A DNA stretch of 45,525 nt from Actinomadura sp. CNU-125. GTDB lineage: Bacteria > Actinomycetota > Actinomycetes > Streptosporangiales > Streptosporangiaceae. Where the stretch lies: assembly GCF_001942465.1 (NCBI RefSeq), contig NZ_MKJY01000477.1, positions 1 through 45,525 on the forward strand. Reading direction: 5' to 3'. Shown piece by piece: positions 16,715 to 24,075 of this stretch; position 1 is the stretch's first letter, and each line of letters starts with the position of its first letter. Made by a program: the position numbers and the translations under genes. The notes under the pieces are model-generated. The model was not told the DNA's origin, did no database searches, and saw nothing but the letters and a program-made list of their open reading frames with translations.

Positions 16715-16846
16715 TCAAACGGCCGGGGCGACCCGTTCGGCGAAGGAGGTGATCGGGACGGTTTCGACGCGTTCGACGCCGTCGAGGGCGCCGATCCGGT
16801 CGCCGAGGCAGGCGTACAGGGCGTCGTCGTCCGAGTCCGGCGGCCG
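16715..16846 (-). pseudogene. C-terminal remnant of an Lrp/AsnC-family regulator
   Basis: About 44 codons with normal codon use and a proper TGA. They read DDDALYACLGDRIGALDG followed by VERVETVPITSFAERVA. This resembles the end of the ligand-binding domain of Lrp/AsnC regulators, where a conserved gly-val-x-x-val-glu-thr strand precedes the last strand. The DNA-binding half and most of the effector domain are missing. The frame runs straight into the MMPL promoter/operator at 16847, so the gene was cut by whatever placed the MMPL unit there. It precedes the exporter leader on the same strand and may once have regulated that exporter. Confidence 0.5.
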
Positions 16847-16897
16847 TTGACGACAAAGCGCTAGTCGACTAACAATTGCTACTCCACTAGCGCTTTG
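16847..16897 (+). promoter_or_regulatory. Promoter and nested palindromic operator of the MMPL-tetR operon
   Basis: TTGACG (16847-16852) and TAACAA (16870-16875) make a plausible -35/-10 pair with a 17-base spacer. A perfect 12-base inverted repeat covers it: CAAAGCGCTAGT (16854-16865) and ACTAGCGCTTTG (16886-16897). The left arm also overlaps the 10-base palindrome TAGTCGACTA (16862-16871). Overlap of promoter and operator implies repression, most simply by the TetR encoded at the end of this operon. GGAGG (16897-16901) and ATG 16907 follow. Confidence 0.65.
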
Positions 16898-16906
16898 GAG
16901 GATGTC

Positions 16907-18962
16907 ATGGCGGTGTCGCTGGCCCGGCTCGGGCGGTGGTGTTTCCGGCGGCGGTGGTTGGTGGCCGCCCTGTGGGCCGGGCTGCTCGCGGTGTGCGGCG
17001 TCGGCGCGGCCACGCTGTCCGCGCCGACGCAGGACGCGTTCGCGGTGCCGGGCACCGAGGCGCAGCGGGCGAACGACCTGGTCATGGAGCGGTTCCCGGA
17101 CGCCGCGGGCGGCGGGGCGAGCGCCCGGGTCGTCCTCGCCGGGGCACCGGACGAGCGCGCGGTGCGGGCCGACCGCCGCGCGGATCGCGGCCGTGCCCGG
17201 GGTGGCCGGGGTCGCGGAACCGGTCGTCTCGCCGGACGGACGGGTCGCGGTGCTGGAGGTCGGGTACGGGGTCCCGGCGGACGAGCTGACGGACGCGGAC
17301 CGCGCGGCGCTGCGGGCCGCGGCGGAGGGGCCGGGCCTGCGGGTCGAGCTGAGCGGCGACGCGTGCCGCCGCCGGAGGAGGGCGCCGGGGAGCTGGCGGG
17401 GGTCGCGGTTCGCGGCGGTCGTGCTGACGGTGACGCTCGGGTCGCTGACGGCGGCCGGGCTGCCGCTGCTGACGGCGATCGCCGGGATCGGCGTCGGGCT
17501 GTCGGCGATCGTGGCCGCGTCCGGGTTCCTGACGCTGAACTCCGACACCCCGGCGCTGGCGCTGATGCTCGGCCTCGCGGTCGCGATCGACTACGCACTG
17601 TTCATCATCTCCCGCTACCGGGACGAGGTGCTCGCCGGGCGGGAACCGGTGGAGGCGGCCGGGCGCGCGGTCGGGACGGCCGGGACGGCGGTGGTGTTCG
17701 CGGGCCTGACGGTCGTGATCGCGCTCGCGGGGCTCGCGGTCGTGGGCATCCCGGTGCTGACCGAACTCGGGCTCGCGGCGGCGCTGACCGTGGCGGTGTC
17801 GGTGCTGGTCGCGCTGACGCTGCTGCCCGCGCTGATCGGGTTCGTCGCCGGGCGCTGGGGGCGGCGGCCCGCGCGGGCCCGCACCGGCGGACGGTGGGGA
17901 CGGTTCGTCACCGCGCGCCCGGTCCCGGTGCTGGCGTTCGCGGTCGCGGCGCTGGCGGTCGCGGCGGTCCCCGCGCTCGACCTGCGGCTCGGCCTGCCGG
18001 GCGACGGGACGGCGCCGCGCGACACCACGCAGCGGCGGGCGTACGACCTGGTCGCGGACGCGTTCGGCCCCGGGTTCAACGGGCCGCTGACGCTGGTCGT
18101 GCAGGACGCGGACGCCGCGGCGGCGGCCCGCCGCGTCACCGCCACGGTCGGGGCGCTGGACGGCGTCGCCGACGTGCGGACGGCCGCGGTCGACGACGCG
18201 GGCCGCACGGCGCTCGTCCGGGTGGTGCCGGACGGCGGGCCGACGAGCGAGGCGACCGAGGAGCTGATCGAGGAGATCCGGGACGCGACGGGCCCGGGGG
18301 TCGCGGTCACCGGGCGGACGGCGATCGACGTCGACACGTCCCGCAAGCTGGCGGGCGCGCTGACCGGGTACCTGCTGCTCATCGTGGGGCTCGCGTTCCT
18401 GCTGCTCATGCTGGTGTTCCGGTCGGTCCTGGTGCCGCTGAAGGCGACGGCCGGGTTCCTGCTCAGCATCGCCGCGACGTTCGGCGCGGTCGTCGCGGTG
18501 TTCCAGTGGGGCTGGCTGGACGGCGTCGGCGTGCACGCGTCCGGGATCATCGTGAACCTGCTGCCGGTGATGATGATCGGGATGGTGTTCGGGCTGGCGA
18601 TGGACTACCAGGTCTTCCTCGTCACCCGGATGCGGGAGGAGCACGTGCGGGGCGCGGCGCCCGTCCCGTCCGTGGTCGCGGGGCTCGCGCACGGGTCCCG
18701 GGTGGTGACGGCGGCGGCGCTCATCATGATCAGCGTGTTCGCCGGGTTCGTCCTGTCGGACCTGCCGATGCTGCAGTCGTTCGGGTTCGCGCTGGCCGTC
18801 GCGGTGTTCTTCGACGCGTTCGTGGTGCGGATGACGATCGTCCCGGCGGTGCTGGCGCTGCTCGGGCGGGCGGGCTGGTGGCTGCCGCGGTGGCTGGACC
18901 GCGTCCTGCCGCGGGTGGACGTCGAGGGCCGGGGCCTCGTGGACGGTCCGGACGGTCGGTAG
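16907..18962 (+). CDS. MMPL-family (RND-like) membrane exporter, interrupted by frameshifts
   Basis: Large transporter of the MmpL/YdfJ type, which exports lipids or drugs. The N-terminus (MAVSLARLGRWCFRRRWLVA) gives the first helix. An extracytoplasmic loop, a helix bundle with AVAIDYALFIISRYRDEV, a second loop, and a second bundle with IGMVFGLAMDYQVFLVTRMR follow; the two bundles contain the GxxxDY proton-relay motifs. The frame shifts three times in the first loop: near 17171 (one extra or two missing bases), 17361 (one missing) and 17410 (one extra or two missing). The repaired protein has about 685 residues. GGAGG precedes ATG 16907. The tetR gene follows after 32 bases. Substrate unknown. 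Confidence 0.82.
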
Positions 18963-18994
18963 GGTCGACCGGAGGCACGTACGGGAGGTGCGCG

Positions 18995-19582
18995 GTGGCG
19001 TCTGGGCTACGGGAACGGAAGAAGGCCCGGACGCGGGCGCTGATCCAGGCGACCGCGCTGCGGCTGTTCCGGGAGCGCGGGTACGAGGCGACCACGGTCG
19101 AGCAGATCGCGCGGGAGGCCGAGGTCGCGCACACCACGGTGTTCCGCTACTTCCCCACGAAAGAGGACTTGGTGGTCAGCGACGACTACGACCCGGTCCT
19201 GTTCGAGGCGCTGCGCGGCAGCCCGCCGGACGTCCCGCCGCTGCGGGCGCTGCGCGACGCGATGCGCGCGACGCTCGACGGGCTCCCCCCGGCCGACGCC
19301 GCCGCCGCACGGGACCGGGCCGTCCTCATCCTGGACGTCCCGGCACTGCGCGGCGCGGCGTTCGGGAACCTCCTCGCGACGATGCGGACCCTCGGCGAGG
19401 TGTTCGCCGAGCGGACGGGCCGCGCCCCGGACGACCGCGCCGTCCGGACCCTCGCCGGTGCGGTCTTCGGCGTGTTCCTCGACCTGATGGTCCGCTGGAC
19501 CGAGGACCCGTCGATGAACCTCCCGGACGCCGTCGACGAGGCCCTCGAAACGCTCCAGTCGGGCCTCGCGTCCTGGGCCTGA
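18995..19582 (+). CDS. TetR-family transcriptional regulator
   Basis: 195-residue repressor. The N-terminal helix-turn-helix (about 5-50: RERKKARTRALIQATALRLF, then TTVEQIAREAEVAHTTVFRYF) is followed by the alpha-helical ligand-binding domain. GTG 18995 is set by GGGAGG (18983-18988). It is probably co-transcribed with the MMPL exporter and is the obvious candidate to bind the nested palindromes at 16854-16897, releasing them when an exported compound is bound. Its stop is only 10 bases from the convergent PIN-domain gene. Confidence 0.9.
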   Translation: MASGLRERKKARTRALIQATALRLFRERGYEATTVEQIAREAEVAHTTVFRYFPTKEDLVVSDDYDPVLFEALRGSPPDVPPLRALRDAMRATLDGLPPADAAAARDRAVLILDVPALRGAAFGNLLATMRTLGEVFAERTGRAPDDRAVRTLAGAVFGVFLDLMVRWTEDPSMNLPDAVDEALETLQSGLASWA

Positions 19583-19592
19583 CCGGGACCGC

Positions 19593-19982
19593 TCAGGGGA
19601 TCGGCTCGACCCGGACGTCCGGGACGCCGGTGTACTCCTCGGGCGCGGCGGTCAGGATCGGCCAGCGGCGCCAGCGCGCCGACCAGGCGGCCTGCGCGAT
19701 GTCGAGCCGCAGGTCGGGGGTCGCGGCGACGAGCCGTCCGGTCTGCTTGGCGATGACGTCGTCGAGGTCGTCGACCTGGACGACCTGCATCGCGGGGAGC
19801 CGGTCGAGGACGGTGCGGCCGCGGTCGGGGACGAGCTGCCAGGCGCGGGCGAGCGCGGCGGCGGGGATGACGACCGTGGCGTGCTGGGCGATCGACGCGC
19901 GCAGCCGGGCCCGCACGTAGATCGTCTTGCCGGTGGCCAGGTCCAGGAGGGCGGTCGCGTCGAAGACCTGACCGGTGATCAC
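19593..19982 (-). CDS. PIN-like toxin (VapC type) with an atypical active site
   Basis: 129-residue partner of the RHH protein encoded just upstream. VapC toxins are Mg-dependent RNases. The opening VFDATALLDLATG holds the first acidic residue, Asp8, and the overall length and strand pattern fit the PIN fold. However, the usual acidic residue after IPAAALA is replaced (ARAW), and the usual terminal T-[ST]-D-P is TAAPEEY. Catalysis may be weak or altered, or this may be a divergent PIN branch. The start is GTG 19982, overlapping the antitoxin stop by 4 bases (GTGA). Confidence 0.68.
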   Translation of the reverse strand: MITGQVFDATALLDLATGKTIYVRARLRASIAQHATVVIPAAALARAWQLVPDRGRTVLDRLPAMQVVQVDDLDDVIAKQTGRLVAATPDLRLDIAQAAWSARWRRWPILTAAPEEYTGVPDVRVEPIP

Positions 19983-20218
19983 TGGGCGTGCCGGTCGTGC
20001 GGCGCGTTCTCGTCGACGAGATGGTCGATCATGGCCTGCTCGGCGGGGGTCGGCGGGCCGAACAGCTCGTCGACGGTCGCGGCGTCGCGCAGGTAGGACA
20101 GCTTGAGGCGGGCGCCGTCGGCGAGGAAACCGGACACCGAGGCGATCTTCTTGTCCTCGGCGAGCCCCTGGAGCGTGGCGGCCAGCTCATCGGGGAGCGT
20201 GATGTTGAGACGCGCCAT
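19979..20218 (-). CDS. Ribbon-helix-helix antitoxin
   Basis: 79 residues. The N-terminal MARLNITLPDELAATLQGLA and VSGFLADGARLKL match an RHH DNA-binding domain. The C-terminal part (about 45-79, VDELFGPPTPAEQAMIDHLV) would wrap the toxin. The gene has no ribosome site; TATCGT (20225-20230, minus) ends 6 bases before ATG 20218, so the mRNA is probably leaderless. The inverted repeat at 20226-20259 overlaps this promoter, consistent with autorepression by the antitoxin-toxin complex. Confidence 0.8.
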   Translation of the reverse strand: MARLNITLPDELAATLQGLAEDKKIASVSGFLADGARLKLSYLRDAATVDELFGPPTPAEQAMIDHLVDENAPHDRHAQ

Positions 20219-20225
20219 GCCCACA

Positions 20226-20259
20226 CGATACACACTCGTGACCGCCGGAGTGTGTATCG
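20226..20259. promoter_or_regulatory. Toxin-antitoxin operator
   Basis: CGATACACACTC (20226-20237) and GAGTGTGTATCG (20248-20259) are perfect 12-base inverted repeats with a 10-base spacer, directly upstream of the antitoxin and overlapping its -10-like TATCGT. Most likely the RHH autoregulatory site. Confidence 0.68.
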
Positions 20260-20261
20260 CC

Positions 20262-20579
20262 TCAGGACGCTTCTTCCCCCGCGGGGGCGTGCCGGGCGGC
20301 GGCGACGATCGCCTCCAGCGCCGCCGCGTGCCGCGCGAACGCCTCCCGTCCTCGCGGGGTGAGGCGCACGTGCGTGCGCCGCACACCGCCGTCGCGTCCC
20401 TTCTTCACGGTCACGTAGCCGGCGTTCGCCAGCGCGGTGATCTGCTTGGACAGGGCCGAGTCGCTCGTGCCGACGGCGTCGCGGACGAACGCGAACTCGG
20501 CCCAGTCGGCCGGCGCGAGCAGCGCGACGATCGACAGCCGCGCAGGCACGTGCAGGAACTCGTCGAACCCGGGCTCCAT
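20262..20579 (-). CDS. Winged-helix (MarR/PF13601-like) transcriptional regulator
   Basis: 105-residue DNA-binding protein. It begins MEPGFDEFLHVPARLSIVAL and continues with SDSALSKQITALANAGYVTV as the recognition helix region and the wing KKGRDGGVRRTHVRLTPRGR. This matches the small stand-alone winged-helix family often coupled to a membrane protein. ATG 20579 shares one base with the stop of that membrane-protein gene (TGATG), so the two are co-translated. Twin ACTTTCCT-N3-AGGAAAGT sites in front of the operon are its likely autoregulatory operators. Confidence 0.82.
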   Translation of the reverse strand: MEPGFDEFLHVPARLSIVALLAPADWAEFAFVRDAVGTSDSALSKQITALANAGYVTVKKGRDGGVRRTHVRLTPRGREAFARHAAALEAIVAAARHAPAGEEAS

Positions 20580-21034
20580 CAGGTGTTCCGGACGAGCGCG
20601 GTGTACAGGCGCCGGGAGGGTCCGGCGAGCGCCAGGAAGAGCAGCGCCAAGGCGGCCGCCGCGAAGATCCGGGGCGTGGGAAGCCCGAACGACAGGACGC
20701 CGAGCGACGCGACGACGTTGAAGGCGATGTAGCCCGCGAGCACCAGGAAGGCCCCGAGGAGCACGAACAGGCCGTCGCCGACGTTCGCCTTCATGCGGAC
20801 GGCGGCCCGGCGGCGCTGCAGGATCACCGACCCGATGAGGACGCCCTCGCCCAGCAGGAAGGCCAGGGTGTCCCACGGCGCGGGCAGGTCGGTCGACCCG
20901 AAGGCGATGAAGATGCCGAGCGCCGTCGCGCACATGTAGGGCCAGGCGAACTGCTGACGCACGTGCTCGTCGCGCGTCCGTTCCTGGAGCCGGTGCGCGT
21001 CGGCGAGTGCGCTGCGGGCGTCGTCGGGGTTCAT
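20579..21034 (-). CDS. Small integral membrane protein, probable partner of the winged-helix regulator
   Basis: 151 residues with four predicted membrane helices after a soluble N-terminal stretch (MNPDDARSALADAHRLQERT). The segments are near WPYMCATALGIFIAFGS, WDTLAFLLGEGVLIGSVIL, GLFVLLGAFLVLAGYIAFNV and IFAAAALALLFLALAG. No enzymatic motif is seen. GAGGGAGGG precedes ATG 21034. It is first in a two-gene operon with the winged-helix regulator, a pairing common in actinomycetes. It may sense membrane state or sequester the regulator, but its function is unknown. Confidence 0.75.
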   Translation of the reverse strand: MNPDDARSALADAHRLQERTRDEHVRQQFAWPYMCATALGIFIAFGSTDLPAPWDTLAFLLGEGVLIGSVILQRRRAAVRMKANVGDGLFVLLGAFLVLAGYIAFNVVASLGVLSFGLPTPRIFAAAALALLFLALAGPSRRLYTALVRNT

Positions 21035-21050
21035 GGCAGCCCTCCCTCAT

Positions 21051-21097
21051 CTACTTTCCTGTGAGGAAAGTAGCACGTACTTTCCTCACAGGAAAGT
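21051..21097. promoter_or_regulatory. Tandem palindromic operators ahead of the winged-helix operon
   Basis: Site 1 has arms CTACTTTCCT (21051-21060) and AGGAAAGTAG (21064-21073) around GTG. Site 2 has arms ACTTTCCT (21079-21086) and AGGAAAGT (21090-21097) around CAC. Both are perfect, share the core ACTTTCCT-N3-AGGAAAGT, and have centres 26 bases apart, which suits cooperative binding of two dimers about 2.5 helical turns apart. Site 1 begins 17 bases upstream of the operon's first ATG. Confidence 0.72.
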
Positions 21098-21162
21098 CGC
21101 GGCCGGGGCCACCGGGACACGCTTTCCTCTCGCCCGCCCGGTGAGGGCTTTACACTCGCCGG

Positions 21163-21385
21163 ATGCGCCGACGAGATCGACCTGTCGACCGGACGGGCGC
21201 TGGCCTGCGGGCGGCCGTACGTGCGGCGGGCCCTCGGCGACGGCACCGTCCTGAAACGCCCCGGGACCGCGCTCGCGCGCACCCGCCCGCGCGACGGCGC
21301 GACGCTGTGGCGCCGTCCGCTGGCCTCGGCCGCCTCCGGCGGGCGGGTCTACGCCCGTTCCGCGACCGTCCCGGGCCGGCCGTGA
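21163..21385 (+). pseudogene. Short PQQ-like beta-propeller fragment
   Basis: From 21170 the plus strand reads DEIDLSTGRALACGRPYV, later RPRDGATLWRRPLAS and GGRVYARS, ending in TGA at 21385. These look like blades of a PQQ-type propeller (the D-x-x-T-G-R and D-G-x-x-L-W-R motifs). That frame has no start codon; the nearest ATG (21163) is in another frame and lies 6 bases after TACACT (21151-21156), a leaderless-type -10. A fragment of a larger gene, or a small gene broken by one base, fits best. Evidence is modest. Confidence 0.35.
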
Positions 21386-21410
21386 TCGCCCTCGCACGAT
21401 GACCTCCTCC

Positions 21411-22268
21411 TCAGGGGGTGAACGCGGCGGCGTGGGCGCGGGCGAAGTCGGCGACGTCGCGCGGCGGACGGCCGAGCAGCTCGGCGACCGTCCCGGTGGT
21501 GTGGTCGCCCCAGCCGGACGCGTACGCCCGCGCGTACTCCTCCAGCATGTCGACGATCCAGGCCGGGACCCCGTACCCGAGGAGCGCCGCGCGCTTGGCG
21601 TCGTCGCCGACCGGCCGGTACCTCACCGGCCGGCCGAGGGCGGCGCCGAGCCGCTCGGCGACCTCGGCGAACGTCAGCGAACGCGGGCCGGTCAGGGTGT
21701 AGGTCCGGCCGTGGTGGCGGCCGGGGTCGTCGCGCAGGATCCGGGCGGCGCAGTCTGCGATGTCGCGGGCGTCGATCATGCCGATCCGCGCGTCCGCCAT
21801 GTTCAGCGCGAACGTCCCGCGGGCGATGTCGGCCGCCTCGTTCAGCAGGTTCTGCATGAACCAGTGCGGCCGCAGGATCGTCCACCGCATTCCGGACGAC
21901 TCGGTCTCCACGTCCGACAGGGCGTGCAGACGTCCGCTGCGGTTCGGCGCGTCGTGCGCCGCCCCGACGACCGACAGCCGCACGATCCGCTCGACGCCCG
22001 CGCGGCGCGCGGCCCACAGCGCGTTCATGTTGTGCTCGGGCGCCCGCGGCCCGTTCGGCACGAGCAGCCACACGTCCTGCACGCCCTCGAAGGCGGGCGG
22101 CAGCGACCGGGCGTCGTCGAGGTCGCCGACGCACGTCTCTGCGCCCGGCACGCCCCTCGACGCGTCCCGGACGAGGGCCCGCAGGCGCACGTCCGTCCCC
22201 TTGAGGGCGTCCATCAGCGCGGTGGACACGGTTCCGGTGGCTCCGGTGATCAGCACGGTTCGCGACAC
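21411..22268 (-). CDS. NAD(P)-binding atypical SDR (NmrA-like)
   Basis: 285-residue Rossmann-fold protein. It begins SRTVLITGATGTVSTALMDA with the GxxGxxG nucleotide loop. RIVRLSVVGA and WTILRPHWFMQNLLNE follow, in the style of NmrA/azoreductase-like quinone or NADP sensors that lack the classical SDR Tyr-x-x-x-Lys. GTG 22268 is chosen for the ribosome site AAGGGAGA about 6 bases upstream. It lies 2 bases after the upstream MFS gene and is surely co-transcribed. Could be a redox sensor or a detoxification reductase. Confidence 0.82.
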   Translation of the reverse strand: MSRTVLITGATGTVSTALMDALKGTDVRLRALVRDASRGVPGAETCVGDLDDARSLPPAFEGVQDVWLLVPNGPRAPEHNMNALWAARRAGVERIVRLSVVGAAHDAPNRSGRLHALSDVETESSGMRWTILRPHWFMQNLLNEAADIARGTFALNMADARIGMIDARDIADCAARILRDDPGRHHGRTYTLTGPRSLTFAEVAERLGAALGRPVRYRPVGDDAKRAALLGYGVPAWIVDMLEEYARAYASGWGDHTTGTVAELLGRPPRDVADFARAHAAAFTP

Positions 22269-22270
22269 GG

Positions 22271-23479
22271 TCAATCTCCCTTGGCGGTGGCGAGGACGAG
22301 GTTCGGGGTGCGGGCGGCGGCGAGCCGTTCGAGGGCCCAGAGGACGACGGTCCCGGTGGAGAGCGCGGCGCCGAGGACGCACACGGCGGTCCAGCCGCCG
22401 TGCGCCCAGACCACCGCGGTCAGCGCGGAGCCCACGGCGCCGCCGACGAAGAACACGGTCATGAAGGCGGAGTTGATCCGGTTGCGGGCTTCGGGGCGCA
22501 GCGCGTAGACGACGTTCTGGCTGCTGTTGAGCACCGCCTGGTGCGCCAGGTCGAGCAGGACGACACCGGCGAACAGCCAGACCACCGAGCGTTCCCCGCC
22601 CGCGAGCAGCAGCCACGACGCCGCCAGCAGGACCGTCCCGGCCCCGCTCACGGCCTGGACGCGGCCGCGGTCGGCCAGCCGTCCCGCGACCGACGCGGTC
22701 AGCGCGCCCACGACCCCGACCAGGCCGAACAGCCCGATGGCCGACTCCGACCAGCCGTAGGGCGCCCGCGCCAGCAGCAGCGTCGCGGCCGTCCACAGCA
22801 CGCTGAACGACGCCAGGCTCAGCGCGGCCATCGCGGCCCGCCACCGCAGCAGCGGCTCGTACTTGAGCATCGCCACCGTCGAGCGCAGCAACCCGCCGTA
22901 CGAGAGACCCGCGGGCTCACCGTCGAGGCGCGGCAGCCGGACGCGCAGCAGCACGGCCATCAGCGCCATCAGGACCGCGCTCACCCAGTAGACCGTCCGC
23001 CACCCGCCCAGCTCGGCCAGCGTGCCGGACGCCGTCCGCGCCAGCAGCAACCCGAGCATCAGCCCGGTCATCACCGTGCCGACGACCTTCCCGCGCTCCT
23101 CGGGCGCCGCGAGCGTCGCCGCGAACGGCACCACGACCTGCGCTCCCACCGAGGTCAGCGCGGTCAGCGCGGTCCCGGCCAGCAGCACCGCGCCGCTGGT
23201 CGCGGTGGCCGACACCAGCAGGAACACCGCGGTCGCGGCGTAGAGGCACACGGCCAGCCGCCGCCGGTCCACCAGGTCGCCGAGCGGCACCAGCAGGATC
23301 AGCCCGAGCGCGTACCCGCACTGCGCGGCCGTCACCACCAGCGCCGCCGCCGACGCGGTCATCCCCAGCTCGCGTCCGATCAGATCGAGCAGCGGCTGGG
23401 CGAAGTAGTTGTTCGCGACCGCCAGTCCGGTCGCCGTCGACATCAGCAGGAGCAACCCGCGCGACACCTGAGGTCTCAT
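22271..23479 (-). CDS. MFS transporter, 12 helices (DHA1-like)
   Basis: 402-residue exporter. MSTATGLAVANNYFAQPLLD and LIGRELGMTASAAALV near the N-terminus, motif A as LVPLGDLVDRRRLAV, and LAAPEERGKVVGTVMTGLML are typical of the drug/arabinose-type efflux group of actinomycetes. ATG 23479 gives a protein beginning just before the first helix; the longer frame to 23581 would add an unlikely hydrophilic leader and overlap the operator. Only a weak ribosome site is present. Forms an operon with the NmrA-like gene. Substrate unknown. Confidence 0.84.
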   Translation of the reverse strand: MRPQVSRGLLLLMSTATGLAVANNYFAQPLLDLIGRELGMTASAAALVVTAAQCGYALGLILLVPLGDLVDRRRLAVCLYAATAVFLLVSATATSGAVLLAGTALTALTSVGAQVVVPFAATLAAPEERGKVVGTVMTGLMLGLLLARTASGTLAELGGWRTVYWVSAVLMALMAVLLRVRLPRLDGEPAGLSYGGLLRSTVAMLKYEPLLRWRAAMAALSLASFSVLWTAATLLLARAPYGWSESAIGLFGLVGVVGALTASVAGRLADRGRVQAVSGAGTVLLAASWLLLAGGERSVVWLFAGVVLLDLAHQAVLNSSQNVVYALRPEARNRINSAFMTVFFVGGAVGSALTAVVWAHGGWTAVCVLGAALSTGTVVLWALERLAAARTPNLVLATAKGD

Positions 23480-23531
23480 GCCGTCAGCCTCGGCCAAGGA
23501 TGATCGATGAGTCCAACACATGTTCGTCATC

Positions 23532-23558
23532 GGATCTATCGCGAAACGAGATAGATCC
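23532..23558. promoter_or_regulatory. Inverted-repeat operator upstream of the MFS-NmrA operon
   Basis: GGATCTATC (23532-23540) and GATAGATCC (23550-23558) are perfect 9-base arms with a 9-base centre, a TetR- or MarR-like layout, 53 bases ahead of the MFS start. No regulator gene adjoins it. The rest of 23480-23713 holds no gene and is less GC-rich than its surroundings. Confidence 0.55.
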
Positions 23559-23713
23559 GTCGCGAACGAAGAGACGATCAACCTAACTTGTGCCGAAATG
23601 TCGCAAATGAATCGCTCTGAAGAAACGTTCAGAATGCTTCAGCCTGGCCTCAGGAACGTCCGTCATGGTGAATCCATCGGAGGAACAACGCACCGAGACC
23701 AGGGAGGAATCCG

Positions 23714-24067
23714 ATGGACCTTCACATGGGGAACACCGTCGTGGAAGAAGTGACCGTGCTTCCACAGCCTGAAGTCCGCCATCCCCATATGTGGTCCACG
23801 CTAGACGCAGATACGCGCACGCAGTGTCCAGTCGGGCACGCACACAATATCGCGACGGCCACCGAGAAATGGCGTTTCTACTGCCTGCACTGCCTGGTCG
23901 TGTGGGAGGACCTGTACGAGGCGCGGCACTGCGGCCACGGGATCGCCTGGCAATTGAGCGGGGTGCCCGCCCAACCGCCCTGGGTCGATCCGATCTGCCC
24001 GGAGTGTCACGACCTGCGGGTGAAGGCGCTCCCGATCGGCCTGGCGGCGCACTCCGCCGCGCACTGA
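23714..24067 (+). CDS. Small zinc-ribbon-like protein of unknown function
   Basis: 117 residues with a strong ribosome site (GGGAGG, about 23701-23706) before ATG 23714. It holds Cys/His clusters: CPVGHAHN, CLHC, HCGHG and CPEC, which could form one or two zinc knuckles. Trp-rich stretches (EKWRFYCLHCLVVWEDLYEA) lie between them. I do not recognise the family. It stands alone, divergent from the MFS operon and 8 bases from the convergent PepSY gene. Confidence 0.65.
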   Translation: MDLHMGNTVVEEVTVLPQPEVRHPHMWSTLDADTRTQCPVGHAHNIATATEKWRFYCLHCLVVWEDLYEARHCGHGIAWQLSGVPAQPPWVDPICPECHDLRVKALPIGLAAHSAAH

Positions 24068-24075
24068 CGGACCGA

